The notes under the pieces were generated by a model, which was not told the origin of the DNA, did no database searches, and saw only the letters and a program-made list of their open reading frames with translations. Made by a program: the position numbers and the translations under genes. Positions 19,249 through 28,056 of a stretch of DNA of 64,000 bases are shown in pieces. Every line of letters begins with the position of its first letter. Position 1 is the first letter of the stretch. The DNA is from Martinezella lusitana (GTDB taxonomy: Bacteria; Pseudomonadota; Alphaproteobacteria; Rhizobiales; Rhizobiaceae), in assembly GCF_010668395.1 (NCBI RefSeq), contig NZ_WUEY01000002.1:558001-622000 (forward strand). The letters are read 5' to 3'.

Positions 19249-19330
19249 GTGTCAACACATTTGATGGAGAAGAGCGGGACATCGCCACATATGGCGGCCT
19301 GAAAACCTCTAAATAGAAAAATGTGTCAAC
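19249..19330. promoter_or_regulatory. Divergent promoter region with TGTCAAC repeats
   Basis: The 245-bp gap between the glutaredoxin-DinB gene and the divergent importer contains GTGTCAACAC at 19249-19258, a GTGT-N2-ACAC dyad. A second TGTGTCAAC lies at 19322-19330, each copy preceded by an A-run. FCD-type GntR proteins bind short dyads of this kind. The GntR gene at 24456-25136 is a candidate regulator of both directions. Confidence 0.35.
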
Positions 19331-19417
19331 GATCGTGAGATATTTGGAAATAATCTCTATTGACTAAGTAGACTATAAATTGATGAATGCCTCATCGCTT
19401 TTCAGGGATCCTTTGCC

Positions 19418-20491
19418 ATGAAACTTACCGCTCTCGCCGCCACGCTTTCGGGCGTCCTTTTCTCCGCCCTCGCCTTCGCACCCGCCCATGCAGAGGACCG
19501 GAAGCTGAACGAGCCGATCTTCGCGCAGCTGTACAAGGAGGCGAAATCGAAGAACGAAACGGAGGTGGTCTACTACACCGCCGCCCGTACCGAAGAGGCA
19601 GAGCGGTTGAACGAACTCTGGAGCCAGAACTTCCCCGACATCCAGCTGACGATTGTCGGGAAGAAGGCCCCGGAACTCATTACCCAGGTGGAAGCAGAGA
19701 AGGCCGCCGGTGTCGTGCGCGCCGACGTCGTGACCATGACGCAGCCCTATGTGGCCGTTCAATGGAAGAAGGAAGGGCGTTATCAGCCCTATAAGGTCAG
19801 CTCTTTCGACAAGCTCGGCGACTATGCCGACAAGGACGGCGCCTATTATTCGTCCGGCGTTTACCTGCTGCCGGCCGCCTACAGCAGCAGCGCCATCACC
19901 GACAAGAACGACCTGCCAAAGAGTTTCGCGGATTTCCTCGATCCGAAGTGGAAGGGAAAGATCGTCCTGGCCGATCCGGCCACGGCCGGCAACAACCGCA
20001 CCTTCTTCCTGGCCATGTTGCAGGCCGGCAAGATCGACTGGCCCTATCTCGAAAAGCTCGCGAAACAGAACGTCCTCTTCGTGCGTGGCAATGCCGAGGT
20101 CGTGCGCGCACTGGCTTCCGGCGAGCGGTCCGTAACGCCGACCATTTCCTCCTTCAACGTAATCGTTTCGAAGGAAAAGGGCCAGACGGTCGATTTCTAC
20201 GGCCTCAATGACGGAACGCTGGTGACGGAGCAGCCGAGCGGCATCCTGACGGGCGCACCGCATCCCGCAGCGGCGAGGCTTCTGCTGGAGGTCCTCACCA
20301 GCGCCGAAGGACAGGCGATCCAGGCCGATGCCGGCAAATACTGGCCGACAAACTCGGAGTCAAAATCGGTTGCCGGCCTTCCCCAGCTCGTCAGCTTCAA
20401 GCCCTTCAATGTCGACCTCGACGAATTGTCCGATGACGCGGCCGCCGACACATTCCTCAAGCGATTTGCCAAAACCTTCGGACGCGAATGA
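19418..20491 (+). CDS. ABC transporter substrate-binding protein, Fe3+/FbpA-like (family 1)
   Basis: 357 aa with a signal peptide cleaved near AHA-ED (about residue 25). The mature fold matches the FbpA/AfuA/PhnS type of extracellular binding proteins, which bind Fe3+, 2-aminoethylphosphonate, polyamines or carboxylates. The ferric tyrosine pair of FbpA is not obvious, so iron is not assured. First gene of a rightward operon with ATPase, fused permease and chromate-type transporter genes. Given the neighbouring kinase, aminotransferase and OCD genes, an organic amine is a plausible ligand. Confidence 0.83.
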   Translation: MKLTALAATLSGVLFSALAFAPAHAEDRKLNEPIFAQLYKEAKSKNETEVVYYTAARTEEAERLNELWSQNFPDIQLTIVGKKAPELITQVEAEKAAGVVRADVVTMTQPYVAVQWKKEGRYQPYKVSSFDKLGDYADKDGAYYSSGVYLLPAAYSSSAITDKNDLPKSFADFLDPKWKGKIVLADPATAGNNRTFFLAMLQAGKIDWPYLEKLAKQNVLFVRGNAEVVRALASGERSVTPTISSFNVIVSKEKGQTVDFYGLNDGTLVTEQPSGILTGAPHPAAARLLLEVLTSAEGQAIQADAGKYWPTNSESKSVAGLPQLVSFKPFNVDLDELSDDAAADTFLKRFAKTFGRE

Positions 20492-20492
20492 C

Positions 20493-21602
20493 ATGGCGTT
20501 GGCAGCAAGAGAAGCGCAAGCCACCCATCCGAGCCTGCTCCTCAGCAGGCTCGGCAAGCGATTGGGTGGCAGATCCGTGGTCAACGGCATCGATCTCGCG
20601 GTCAATGCCGGCGAATGCGTCGTCCTGCTCGGCCCAAGCGGCTGCGGCAAGACGACGACATTGCGCATGGTCGCGGGGTTCATCGACCCCGACGAAGGCG
20701 AGATCCGTATCGAGGGCAGATTGACGGCGGGCAACGGCACCTCGGCTCCGACCGAGCGCCGGCAGCTCGGCATGGTGTTTCAGAGCTATGCCGTATGGCC
20801 GCATAAATCGGTCCACGACAACATCGCCTTCGGCCTGAAGATCGCCGGCCATGATCGCAACACGGTAAGGGACAGGGTGCGTCAGGTATTGGAACTGGTG
20901 CAGCTTGATACCCATGCCGACCGCTTCCCCGCGGACTTGAGCGGTGGCCAGCAGCAACGCGTCGCCTTGGCGCGCGCCGTCGTCATGCAGCCGAATCTGC
21001 TCCTCTTCGACGAGCCGCTGTCCAACCTCGATGCCGGGCTGCGGGAAGAGCTTCGGGGCGAGCTGCAGCGACTGCATTCGGAAAAGGGAATAACCATGCT
21101 TTACGTGACGCACGATCAGCAGGAGGCTCTGGCCCTTGCCGACCGGATCGCGGTCATGAACGCCGGGCGGATCGAGCAGTTTGCCAGCCCCGAAGACATC
21201 TATCGTCAGCCGCGCTCGCGCTTCGTCGCCTCCTTCGTCGGTGCCGCCAATCTTCTGGAAGGCCGCATCGTCGCCAGGGACGAGAGCGCATGTCGCCTCC
21301 GCATCGAGACGGAGCATTGCGGCACGTTCCTGGCCCAGGCAGACCGCGACTTCGTTATGACGGGCAGGATCGGCGATCGCGCCGCCGTCGTGCTAAGGCC
21401 GGAAGACCTGACGTTGGCGGCGCACGGAGACGGTTTTGCCGCAACGCTGCAGGACGTCACATTCCTCGGCGATTGCTACGAGACGACCCTTCATATCCCC
21501 GGTGGCCGCATTCGCGCCAGAAGCCGCAACCGCCTTATCGCCGCGCGTGGCAGCCGGGTTGCCGTAACCGCCAATCCCGAAGCAATATGGGCGGTCCCGT
21601 GA
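20493..21602 (+). CDS. ABC transporter ATPase, FbpC/PotA type
   Basis: 369 aa. Walker A GPSGCGKTT, signature LSGGQQQR, Walker B LFDEPLSNLD and H-loop VTHDQQEAL are complete, followed by a C-terminal TOBE domain. The ATG at 20493 is one base after the binding-protein stop; earlier in-frame codons lie inside that gene. It energises the fused permease encoded next. Confidence 0.92.
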   Translation: MALAAREAQATHPSLLLSRLGKRLGGRSVVNGIDLAVNAGECVVLLGPSGCGKTTTLRMVAGFIDPDEGEIRIEGRLTAGNGTSAPTERRQLGMVFQSYAVWPHKSVHDNIAFGLKIAGHDRNTVRDRVRQVLELVQLDTHADRFPADLSGGQQQRVALARAVVMQPNLLLFDEPLSNLDAGLREELRGELQRLHSEKGITMLYVTHDQQEALALADRIAVMNAGRIEQFASPEDIYRQPRSRFVASFVGAANLLEGRIVARDESACRLRIETEHCGTFLAQADRDFVMTGRIGDRAAVVLRPEDLTLAAHGDGFAATLQDVTFLGDCYETTLHIPGGRIRARSRNRLIAARGSRVAVTANPEAIWAVP

Positions 21603-23335
21603 CCTTGGTTTCGAGCCTGGAACGCATGCCATCGAGGATGATCAGTCTGAAAGCGATCAGGACGATCCGCAGCTGGGGCAACGAGCCGGTCAAGCTGGCG
21701 ATAATGCTTGCTGTCGCCATCCTGCTCTGCGCGCTGATCGTCTATCCCATCGGCCTGCTTGTGAAATTCGGCCTGACGGACAAGGACGGCTCTTTTTCCA
21801 TTAAAACCCTGTTCACCGCTTTCAGTCAGCCGGGCATGGCGAAGGCCTGCCTCAATACGATCAGCCTCGCTCTGCTGGTCTGCCTGGGGGCGAACATCAT
21901 CGCTCTGCCCATGGCGTGGCTGGTGACGCGAACCGACATGCCCTGCAAGGCGTTCGTCCGCGTCGGTGTGGCGCTTGCCTTCGTCATTCCATCCTTCGTC
22001 ACCGTGATTGCATGGATCTTCCTCGCCTCGCCGAATTCGGGTTATCTCAACAAGGCCGCCCGGCAGTTTCTCGGCATCGATGGGCCGCTGCTCGATATCG
22101 TCAGCTTCGGCGGGCTGGTGTTCGTCGAGGCGTCCCATCTCTTTCCGCTGATCTTCTTCGCGGTCTCGACGGCGCTCGCCAATATCGATCCCAGCCAGGA
22201 GCAGGCCGCCCGGGTGCTGGGCGCGGGACGGTTCCGCGTGATGGCATCGATCACGCTGCCGCTCGTCACTCCCGCAATCGTCTCCGGCACCATGCTCGTC
22301 CTGCTGGACTCCATTTCGTCCTTCGGTGCGCCGATGGCGATCGGCACCATGGCGAATTTCTCTGTGCTCACCACGAAGATCTACGCCATGCTATCCTTTC
22401 CGCCGCATCTCGAGCTGGCGGCGGCGGCCTCCCTGCCGATCGTGCTCGTCACGCTTCTCTGTCTCGCCCTGCAGCGCAGGCTGACCGGCGCCAATCGCTA
22501 TCGGACGATCTCCGGCAAGCTTGGCGCGGCGGCACCCGAGCGGCTTGGCCGCGCCCGCTGGCCGGCCTTTCTCCTCTGTCTCGCCGTCATTTTCGTAACG
22601 GCGCTGCTGCCGCTGCTGGCGCTCGTCGCGCTTGCCCTGCTGAAGGCCTTCGGCTTGCCGCTGACCTGGGCGAACATGACCTTCCGCAACTTCGAAATGA
22701 TCGCCAATCCCAGCCGATCGACATTTCCAACAATCTCGCACAGCTTTCTCCTGGCGTCCGCGACGTCCTTTGCCTGCGTCACCATCGGCCTCGTCTGCGC
22801 CTGGTTCGTCGAGCGCTCGACCATCATCGGCCGGGGCGTGGTGAGCGTCGTAATCATGGTCACTTACGGATTTCCGGCCGTCGCCTTCGCCGTCGCCATC
22901 ATGCTGGGCTACATCAACCTCCTCTATGGCACGTTCACGATCATCGGCATTGCCTATGTCGCCAAGAACCTGCCGGTCGCCTTCGTGTTCTTCCGTTCGG
23001 CCTTCAAGCAGCTTTCGGTGGAACTCGAAGAAGCCGCGCGTGTGGTCGGCGCAAGCTGGGGCGTCACCATGCTGCACATCAGCCTGCCGCTTCTCAAGAC
23101 CAGCGCGTGGTCTGCCGCCCTGCTTGTCTTTGCGGTCGCGTTGCGCGAGCTTTCCATGTCGGCGATCCTCTCGCAGCCGGGAACCGAGGTCATGTCCACG
23201 CAAGTGCTGGATTATGTAGAAACCGGCGCAATCGAGCTTGCGGCAGCCATGGCTCTGATTATCGTCGTTCTGAGCATCATTGCCCTGACGGCGATGCGGC
23301 TCATCGCCGGACGGAACCCGATCGAGGCCAAATGA
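21599..23335 (+). CDS. ABC transporter permease, FbpB-type two-domain fusion
   Basis: About 578 aa with roughly twelve transmembrane segments in two homologous halves, each with an EAA loop (EQAARVLGAGRFRVM and EEAARVVGASWGVTM). This layout is typical of FbpB/ThiP-like ferric and 2-aminoethylphosphonate importers. The GTG at 21599 gives a GTGA overlap with the ATPase gene. ATGs at 21587 and 21629 are alternatives. The stop overlaps the next gene (ATGA). Confidence 0.87.
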   Translation: MTLVSSLERMPSRMISLKAIRTIRSWGNEPVKLAIMLAVAILLCALIVYPIGLLVKFGLTDKDGSFSIKTLFTAFSQPGMAKACLNTISLALLVCLGANIIALPMAWLVTRTDMPCKAFVRVGVALAFVIPSFVTVIAWIFLASPNSGYLNKAARQFLGIDGPLLDIVSFGGLVFVEASHLFPLIFFAVSTALANIDPSQEQAARVLGAGRFRVMASITLPLVTPAIVSGTMLVLLDSISSFGAPMAIGTMANFSVLTTKIYAMLSFPPHLELAAAASLPIVLVTLLCLALQRRLTGANRYRTISGKLGAAAPERLGRARWPAFLLCLAVIFVTALLPLLALVALALLKAFGLPLTWANMTFRNFEMIANPSRSTFPTISHSFLLASATSFACVTIGLVCAWFVERSTIIGRGVVSVVIMVTYGFPAVAFAVAIMLGYINLLYGTFTIIGIAYVAKNLPVAFVFFRSAFKQLSVELEEAARVVGASWGVTMLHISLPLLKTSAWSAALLVFAVALRELSMSAILSQPGTEVMSTQVLDYVETGAIELAAAMALIIVVLSIIALTAMRLIAGRNPIEAK

Positions 23336-23919
23336 CAGAAAAGGCATATCCCCCGGCCGCTGCCGCCGCGCCGACTTCGCCGCCGACCCTTTGGCAGCTG
23401 TTCTCCTCCTGTGCCAAGATCAGCGTCTCCAGCTTCGGCGGTGCCGTCAGCGCGATGATCCGCGTCGAATTCGTGGTGGCCAAGCAATGGGTGGCGGAGG
23501 CGGATTTCCTCGAAGGACTGGCGCTGGCGCAGACGCTGCCGGGCGTCAATGTCGTCAATCTCAGCCTCTGGCTGGGCTACAGCCTGCGCGGCACGATCGG
23601 CGCCATCGTCGCCGTGTTTGGCTCGATCCTGCCGCCGGCCATCATCATTGTTGCGGCAAGCGCCTTCATCCATCGCATCAGCGGCATACCGCTGGTGACG
23701 CAATTGCTCGCCGGCGTTGCCGCCGCGGCACTCGGTTTCTCGCTCAACATGGGCATTCGTGCCGCGCGTCACGCGCTGGCCGATATTCTCTCGCTGCTGG
23801 TCTTCGCCGCAACGATCGTTGCCAGCCTTGCGCAGGTGCCGCTGGTCTTCATCGTCTGCCTGCTGGGGCCGCTCAATATCGGCTTGGCCTATTGGAAGCT
23901 CCGCCGTGAACAAAGATGA
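23332..23919 (+). CDS. Chromate transporter family protein, N-terminal half (short CHR)
   Basis: 195 aa, about five hydrophobic segments. SSFGGAVSAM and QTLPGVNVVNLSLWLGY correspond to the FGG and PGP-type motifs of the ChrA N-domain. It overlaps the ABC permease gene by ATGA and the next gene by 14 bp. Short CHR proteins work as pairs of half-size subunits with opposite topology. Family function is chromate efflux or anion exchange, but its place in a catabolic importer operon suggests export of another oxyanion or organic anion. Confidence 0.85.
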   Translation: MTEKAYPPAAAAAPTSPPTLWQLFSSCAKISVSSFGGAVSAMIRVEFVVAKQWVAEADFLEGLALAQTLPGVNVVNLSLWLGYSLRGTIGAIVAVFGSILPPAIIIVAASAFIHRISGIPLVTQLLAGVAAAALGFSLNMGIRAARHALADILSLLVFAATIVASLAQVPLVFIVCLLGPLNIGLAYWKLRREQR

Positions 23920-24442
23920 TTCCGTTCTTCTGCTGCTGATGAAACTGGCGCCGCTATCGTTGATGACGATCGGCGGCGGCCTGAGCATCGTCGGCGACCT
24001 TCAGCGGCTGAGCGTCGAGCATGGCTGGTTCACGGTCGAGGGCTTCAACGAGATCTTCGCTTTGTCACGCGTCGCACCTGGGCCGGCGACGCTCATCGTC
24101 ACCCTCATCGGCTGGCATGTCGCGGGCGTTGCCGGCGCGATCGCGGCATCGCTGGCGATCTTCCTGCCTTCCAGCGTCCTGACCTACAGCGTCGCCAGGC
24201 TATGGCACGCGCATCGTTCCGCCATCTGGACCAGAGCCGTCGCGATCGGCCTTGCGCCCATCGCCGCCGGGCTGATCATCAGCAGCACGGCGGCTCTGCT
24301 GCAGCACGCGGTCGGACAATACATTGCCTGGCTGGTCGCGATATTGACCGCAGTCCTCTCGTCGAGGACGCGCTCCGGCCCGATTCCCCTGCTGGCGATC
24401 GGCGCGGCCGTCTTTATAGTGCTCTACAGATTTTTCTTCTGA
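23906..24442 (+). CDS. Chromate transporter family protein, C-terminal half (short CHR)
   Basis: 178 aa. TIGGGLSIVGDLQR and SRVAPGPATLIVTLIGW are the CHR family motifs of the second ChrA half. The GTG at 23906 begins inside the first half-gene. The two products probably form a heterodimer. The gene ends 13 bp before the convergent GntR gene, with no clear terminator between them. Confidence 0.83.
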   Translation: MNKDDSVLLLLMKLAPLSLMTIGGGLSIVGDLQRLSVEHGWFTVEGFNEIFALSRVAPGPATLIVTLIGWHVAGVAGAIAASLAIFLPSSVLTYSVARLWHAHRSAIWTRAVAIGLAPIAAGLIISSTAALLQHAVGQYIAWLVAILTAVLSSRTRSGPIPLLAIGAAVFIVLYRFFF

Positions 24443-24455
24443 CTCGGGCGATTTG

Positions 24456-25136
24456 TCAGCTTCCGAAACCGCCCTTGCGGACCCGGTCGGCCAGGATCAG
24501 CCGCAGGCGGCGGATATGGTTGCGCATCAGCAGCTCGGCGCTGTCGCCATCCCGATAGAAGATCGCCTCGGCGATGCGCATGTGATCGGTACGGCTGTGC
24601 TCGTCACTATGGCGAAGCCATGGGTGGTTGCTGCGCCACAGGCGCAAAAGCTGGTAGAAGCTCTCATCGAGCACCCTGGCGATCATCGCATTGCCGCAGC
24701 GCGCCACAATCTGCTGGTGGAAGCTCTTGTGATCCTCCAGTTCCCGTGGCCGCAATCCCTCCGGAAATGGCCCCTCTCTCGCGGCAGCCCGCAGCTCGGC
24801 GATCTCCAGGTCGCTCAGATGCTCGGCGCACAACCGCGCGGCCATGCTCTCCAGCGCCTCGCGGACCTCATACATCTGCAGGATATCGTTGGCGGAATGC
24901 GTGACGATCCGCGCGCCGAGATTCGGTGTGTAGCTGATAAGATTGCGGCCCTGCAGCCGCCGGATGGCTTCCCGGAGCGGGCCCCGCTTGACGCCATGGC
25001 GGCGCGACAGGTCCGGCTCGTTCAGCTTGATGCCGGCGGGCAGAACGCCGGAGATGATCTCCGCGAGAATAGCCTCGAAAGCTCGATCCGCATCACGTCC
25101 ATCTCGCCCTGCTGAAGGCGTCGTCAATTTATCCAT
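24456..25136 (-). CDS. GntR-family regulator, FCD (FadR) subfamily
   Basis: 226 aa. An N-terminal winged helix (LNEPDLSRRHGVKRGPLREAIRRLQGRNLI) is followed by an all-helical FCD effector domain. The FCD domain contains EVREALESMAARL, a DHKSFHQQIV segment and HMRIAEAI, which supply the usual metal/carboxylate site. The ATG at 25136 has GAAG just upstream; 25157 is an alternative. Convergent with the importer operon, it probably responds to a carboxylate intermediate of the pathway encoded at 13-24 kb. Confidence 0.85.
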   Translation of the reverse strand: MDKLTTPSAGRDGRDADRAFEAILAEIISGVLPAGIKLNEPDLSRRHGVKRGPLREAIRRLQGRNLISYTPNLGARIVTHSANDILQMYEVREALESMAARLCAEHLSDLEIAELRAAAREGPFPEGLRPRELEDHKSFHQQIVARCGNAMIARVLDESFYQLLRLWRSNHPWLRHSDEHSRTDHMRIAEAIFYRDGDSAELLMRNHIRRLRLILADRVRKGGFGS

Positions 25137-25255
25137 CACTTCTTTTCCGGCTGCCATGACAATCGAGATACGGTGTTTGCCCGACCGCATCAAGCCGATA
25201 GCGCCACGGCACGAATGTCAGCCATGCGGCAGCCGACACGTCGAGGATCCTGCGC

Positions 25256-26650
25256 TCAGCCCGGAACTGTGCTCGTTTTTCCGACCGCTTCCCGAGCAGC
25301 CTCGCCAAGCCAGCCATTGAGTGACGCCGCGGCCGCATGACTTTGCAAGACAATCTGAGGAACCAGATCGATATCGGGAATGCTGCCCAGGCCAAGCGGC
25401 CCCATGGCGAACAGCCCTCGGCAGGAACTCCGTGCATTGCTGGTCTGCCCACATTCGTCCACGACGATCCCGATACCGAGCTCATCGCTCTTCGCCAAAC
25501 CGTCGCTGACGATGGACCGAACAAGCGGGTTGTCGGCGCCGGACGGCCGAAAGCGGCAGTCGATGGTCATATCCGAACCAAGCACTTCGAATCCGGCTGG
25601 CGTTGAAAGCAGCACGCCGTTTGTTGCTATGCGATCCACCTTTGCTTTCCTGACCGTGATCGCCCCGGTTTCTATCGCATGATGCAATCGCCGATAATGC
25701 TCGGGCGGCAGCCGGTTGCGGTGGCTTTCGTAAACGGCCTGGACGTGACGTTTGAACCGCCCCCGCTCCTGCGGCGTCAGCCCCTCCCACAGATCACGCG
25801 CATTCGAGCGAAATCCGTTCATGATGCCTTGCCATCCGAGACCTTGCGCATCAGCCCGCATTGCCGCCTGACGCAGAAAGCGGAATGCACCGCGCAGGGT
25901 TCGAGGTATCGGTTGATCCGTAAAGACGGCTCCGACTGCGGCGTTGGCGTGAGATTGAGGCAGAAAACCCGATTCCGAAATCAGGCTGACATGGGAAACC
26001 TTCCCCTCCGAAAGCAATATCAATGCTTTGTCGACGGCCTGAACGCCGCCGCCAATGACCACGGCGGTTCGCGCCGCGTTCGGCGTCGCCGCTTCGTCGG
26101 AGCTGTCGCGCAAGCCATATCCGCTCGCCAGGAAAACGGCATCGAAACGCTTTCGCTGTCCGGCGCCAAAAGCGATCGAAAGACCCGCCTGGGGATGCCG
26201 ATCGATCGCGGTCACGCTCTCCGATAAGAACTGGACGACAACGTCGGGCCGCTTCGTCAAGGCTTCGGAAAAGCGACCATATACATAGGTGCGGAAGGTC
26301 TCGCCGGGGACGAACGAGTCTTCGATGTCGACGAAATCAGACCCCAGCCGATGACGCCAGGCGTCATCTTTTTCAAGCCATTGCCGAAAATCGTTCCGCA
26401 CCGCCGGATCGATGGAGAGGTCGCGAACGCGACTGGTCAAGACGGTCGCGGACGATTGATTGACGGCCTCGCCAATATCTATCTTTGGCCTCGGATCGAA
26501 CATCACCAGATGGAACGGACATTCGATGCCCTTGAAAAGGGCGATTGCCGTCATGATGCCGGTGAAGCCTCTTCCGATAATCGCAATCTTTGCAAGATGG
26601 TCGATATCTTCGCTTTGCGAACTTGAAAAACGCGGTGAGAGAAGAGTCAT
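25256..26650 (-). CDS. FAD/NAD(P)-binding protein
   Basis: 464 aa flavoprotein-like enzyme. An N-terminal Rossmann loop IIGRGFTGIMTA and a second dinucleotide loop VIGGGVQAVDKA are visible, with a late conserved LFAMGPLGLGS. The layout matches the FAD-NAD(P)-binding family (Pfam 13454 type), whose members have mostly unknown reactions. ATG 26650 follows AGAAGGAG by seven bases, a strong ribosome site. It is divergent from the serine acetyltransferase gene. In the absence of a recognised substrate I only infer a redox role, possibly linked to sulfur or amino-acid metabolism. Confidence 0.72.
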   Translation of the reverse strand: MTLLSPRFSSSQSEDIDHLAKIAIIGRGFTGIMTAIALFKGIECPFHLVMFDPRPKIDIGEAVNQSSATVLTSRVRDLSIDPAVRNDFRQWLEKDDAWRHRLGSDFVDIEDSFVPGETFRTYVYGRFSEALTKRPDVVVQFLSESVTAIDRHPQAGLSIAFGAGQRKRFDAVFLASGYGLRDSSDEAATPNAARTAVVIGGGVQAVDKALILLSEGKVSHVSLISESGFLPQSHANAAVGAVFTDQPIPRTLRGAFRFLRQAAMRADAQGLGWQGIMNGFRSNARDLWEGLTPQERGRFKRHVQAVYESHRNRLPPEHYRRLHHAIETGAITVRKAKVDRIATNGVLLSTPAGFEVLGSDMTIDCRFRPSGADNPLVRSIVSDGLAKSDELGIGIVVDECGQTSNARSSCRGLFAMGPLGLGSIPDIDLVPQIVLQSHAAAASLNGWLGEAAREAVGKTSTVPG

Positions 26651-27006
26651 GTGTCGGCTCCTTCTGCATCGGACCAGGCCGGCCCGCTTTGACCCATCGA
26701 TTGGACGGATCCACACTAAAATTATAGAAATTAATCCTCTCGCAGCAAGCGCCATTCTTGTGAAAGTCGTTTCTCGCCTCCGTTTGCGCGAAAAGGACGA
26801 CATCCCCTGCGGGATGCCGCTGCCAACGCATCAACGTCGAAATCCATGGTCGGCCGGGAACGTAGAAATAAATTCCCTCTCCACCGGTAAAAAGAGCGGA
26901 ATATGAAATCGGCTTCGCGCCGCGCCCGTATAAAATATCCGTGACGACGGATGCAAACGTCCATGCCTCTACGTTGCGACATGGCGTGCCGAGGAAAGGG
27001 AAGCTC
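26651..27006. other. 356-bp divergent intergenic region, no gene seen
   Basis: This lies between two divergent starts. It contains an AT-rich segment, 26718-26733, with TTATAG at 26722-26727 that resembles one arm of the dyad upstream of the OsmC gene. Short open frames on the minus strand lack a ribosome site and recognisable sequence. It presumably holds both promoters. Confidence 0.5.
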
Positions 27007-27855
27007 ATGACGGGTCTGCTTGTCGGCCGGGGCAATCTATCGGCCGAGCCAACGCGCTCCTCGCAGGTCGCCACAATATGGAGAGCTCTTTGCGCCGAGG
27101 CGGCCGACGCCTCCGCAAATGATGCGGTTCTCAATCGCGCCTTGAATTCCGCGGTGCTGTATCATGCGAGTTTCGCCCAGGCCCTGGCACAGAGAATTGC
27201 CCTGAAACTGGCAAATCACGACCTGGACCATGACGAGCTGATGTCCGTGATCGCGCAGGCATTCATCAACGATGAGAGTATCGTGTCCGACGCCGCCGCG
27301 GACCTGATCGCAATCAAGGACCGGGATCCCTCGAACACGGAAATTCTGACACCGTTCCTATACTTCAAGGGCTTTGTGGCACTGCAGGGCCAGCGTGTCG
27401 CGCACTGGCTTTGGCATCACGATCGAGTCCACCTGGCGCGTCATGTCCAGAGCCGGATTTCGGAAGTTTTCGGCGTCGATATCCATCCCGCCGCAAAGAT
27501 GGGCAAGAGCATCATGCTCGACCACGGAAGCGGCCTGGTCATCGGTGAAACGGCAGTCGTCGAAGACGACGTGTCGATATTGCAGAACGTCACCTTGGGC
27601 GGGACAGGCAAGGAAACCGGCGATCGTCACCCGAAGGTGCGCCGCGGCGCGCTCATCGGAGCCGGAGCGAAAATCCTCGGCAATATCGAGATCGGCATCG
27701 GTGCCAAGGTCGGGGCAGGCAGCGTCGTTGTCGATGCCGTCGCCCCATACACCTCGGTAGTCGGCATTCCGGCTAAGCCGATCGGAAGGCGGCACTCCAA
27801 TCTTCCGGGGATCACCATGGATCAGACCTTGTCGGAACCGGAATATATCATCTGA
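27007..27855 (+). CDS. cysE: Serine O-acetyltransferase
   Basis: 282 aa CysE. The N-terminal helical domain is followed by a left-handed beta-helix of hexapeptide repeats (VDIHPAAKMGKSIMLDHGSG, then VIGETAVVEDDVSIL), the NVTLGGTGK acetyl-CoA loop and the ERHPK-like DRHPKV segment. It makes O-acetylserine from serine and acetyl-CoA for cysteine synthesis. The ATG at 27007 follows a GAGGAAAGGGA ribosome site. Rhizobia usually have a core cysE elsewhere, so this may be an accessory copy. Confidence 0.92.
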   Translation: MTGLLVGRGNLSAEPTRSSQVATIWRALCAEAADASANDAVLNRALNSAVLYHASFAQALAQRIALKLANHDLDHDELMSVIAQAFINDESIVSDAAADLIAIKDRDPSNTEILTPFLYFKGFVALQGQRVAHWLWHHDRVHLARHVQSRISEVFGVDIHPAAKMGKSIMLDHGSGLVIGETAVVEDDVSILQNVTLGGTGKETGDRHPKVRRGALIGAGAKILGNIEIGIGAKVGAGSVVVDAVAPYTSVVGIPAKPIGRRHSNLPGITMDQTLSEPEYII

Positions 27856-27888
27856 CCGTCCGATCTCGGCCTACGCGATCGGACGGTC
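27854..27888 (+). terminator. Strong hairpin overlapping the cysE stop codon
   Basis: Perfect 12-bp arms GACCGTCCGATC (27854-27865) and GATCGGACGGTC (27877-27888) enclose an 11-nt loop. The left arm begins inside the TGA stop. There is no T-tract after it, so it is either a non-canonical terminator for convergent transcripts or an mRNA 3'-end stabiliser. Confidence 0.6.
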
Positions 27889-28056
27889 AAGCGCTCGAAA
27901 TCCCCGGCCAATCTGCCGGCAAAAAAACTCGCGAGGGCGCGGCTTTCAGGGCGATGACTTCCGGGCCGGCGAAGGCCTTGAAGCATCCATCATCAACGCG
28001 GTGGTCGTTGGTTCCCGGACACGGCTATCCTTTCACCATCAGGGCATGGGAGCCCA

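Noticed and set aside
26731..26982. An 83-codon minus-strand frame in the gap before cysE
   Set aside because: No ribosome site, basic and aromatic random-looking composition, and it occupies the probable promoter region.
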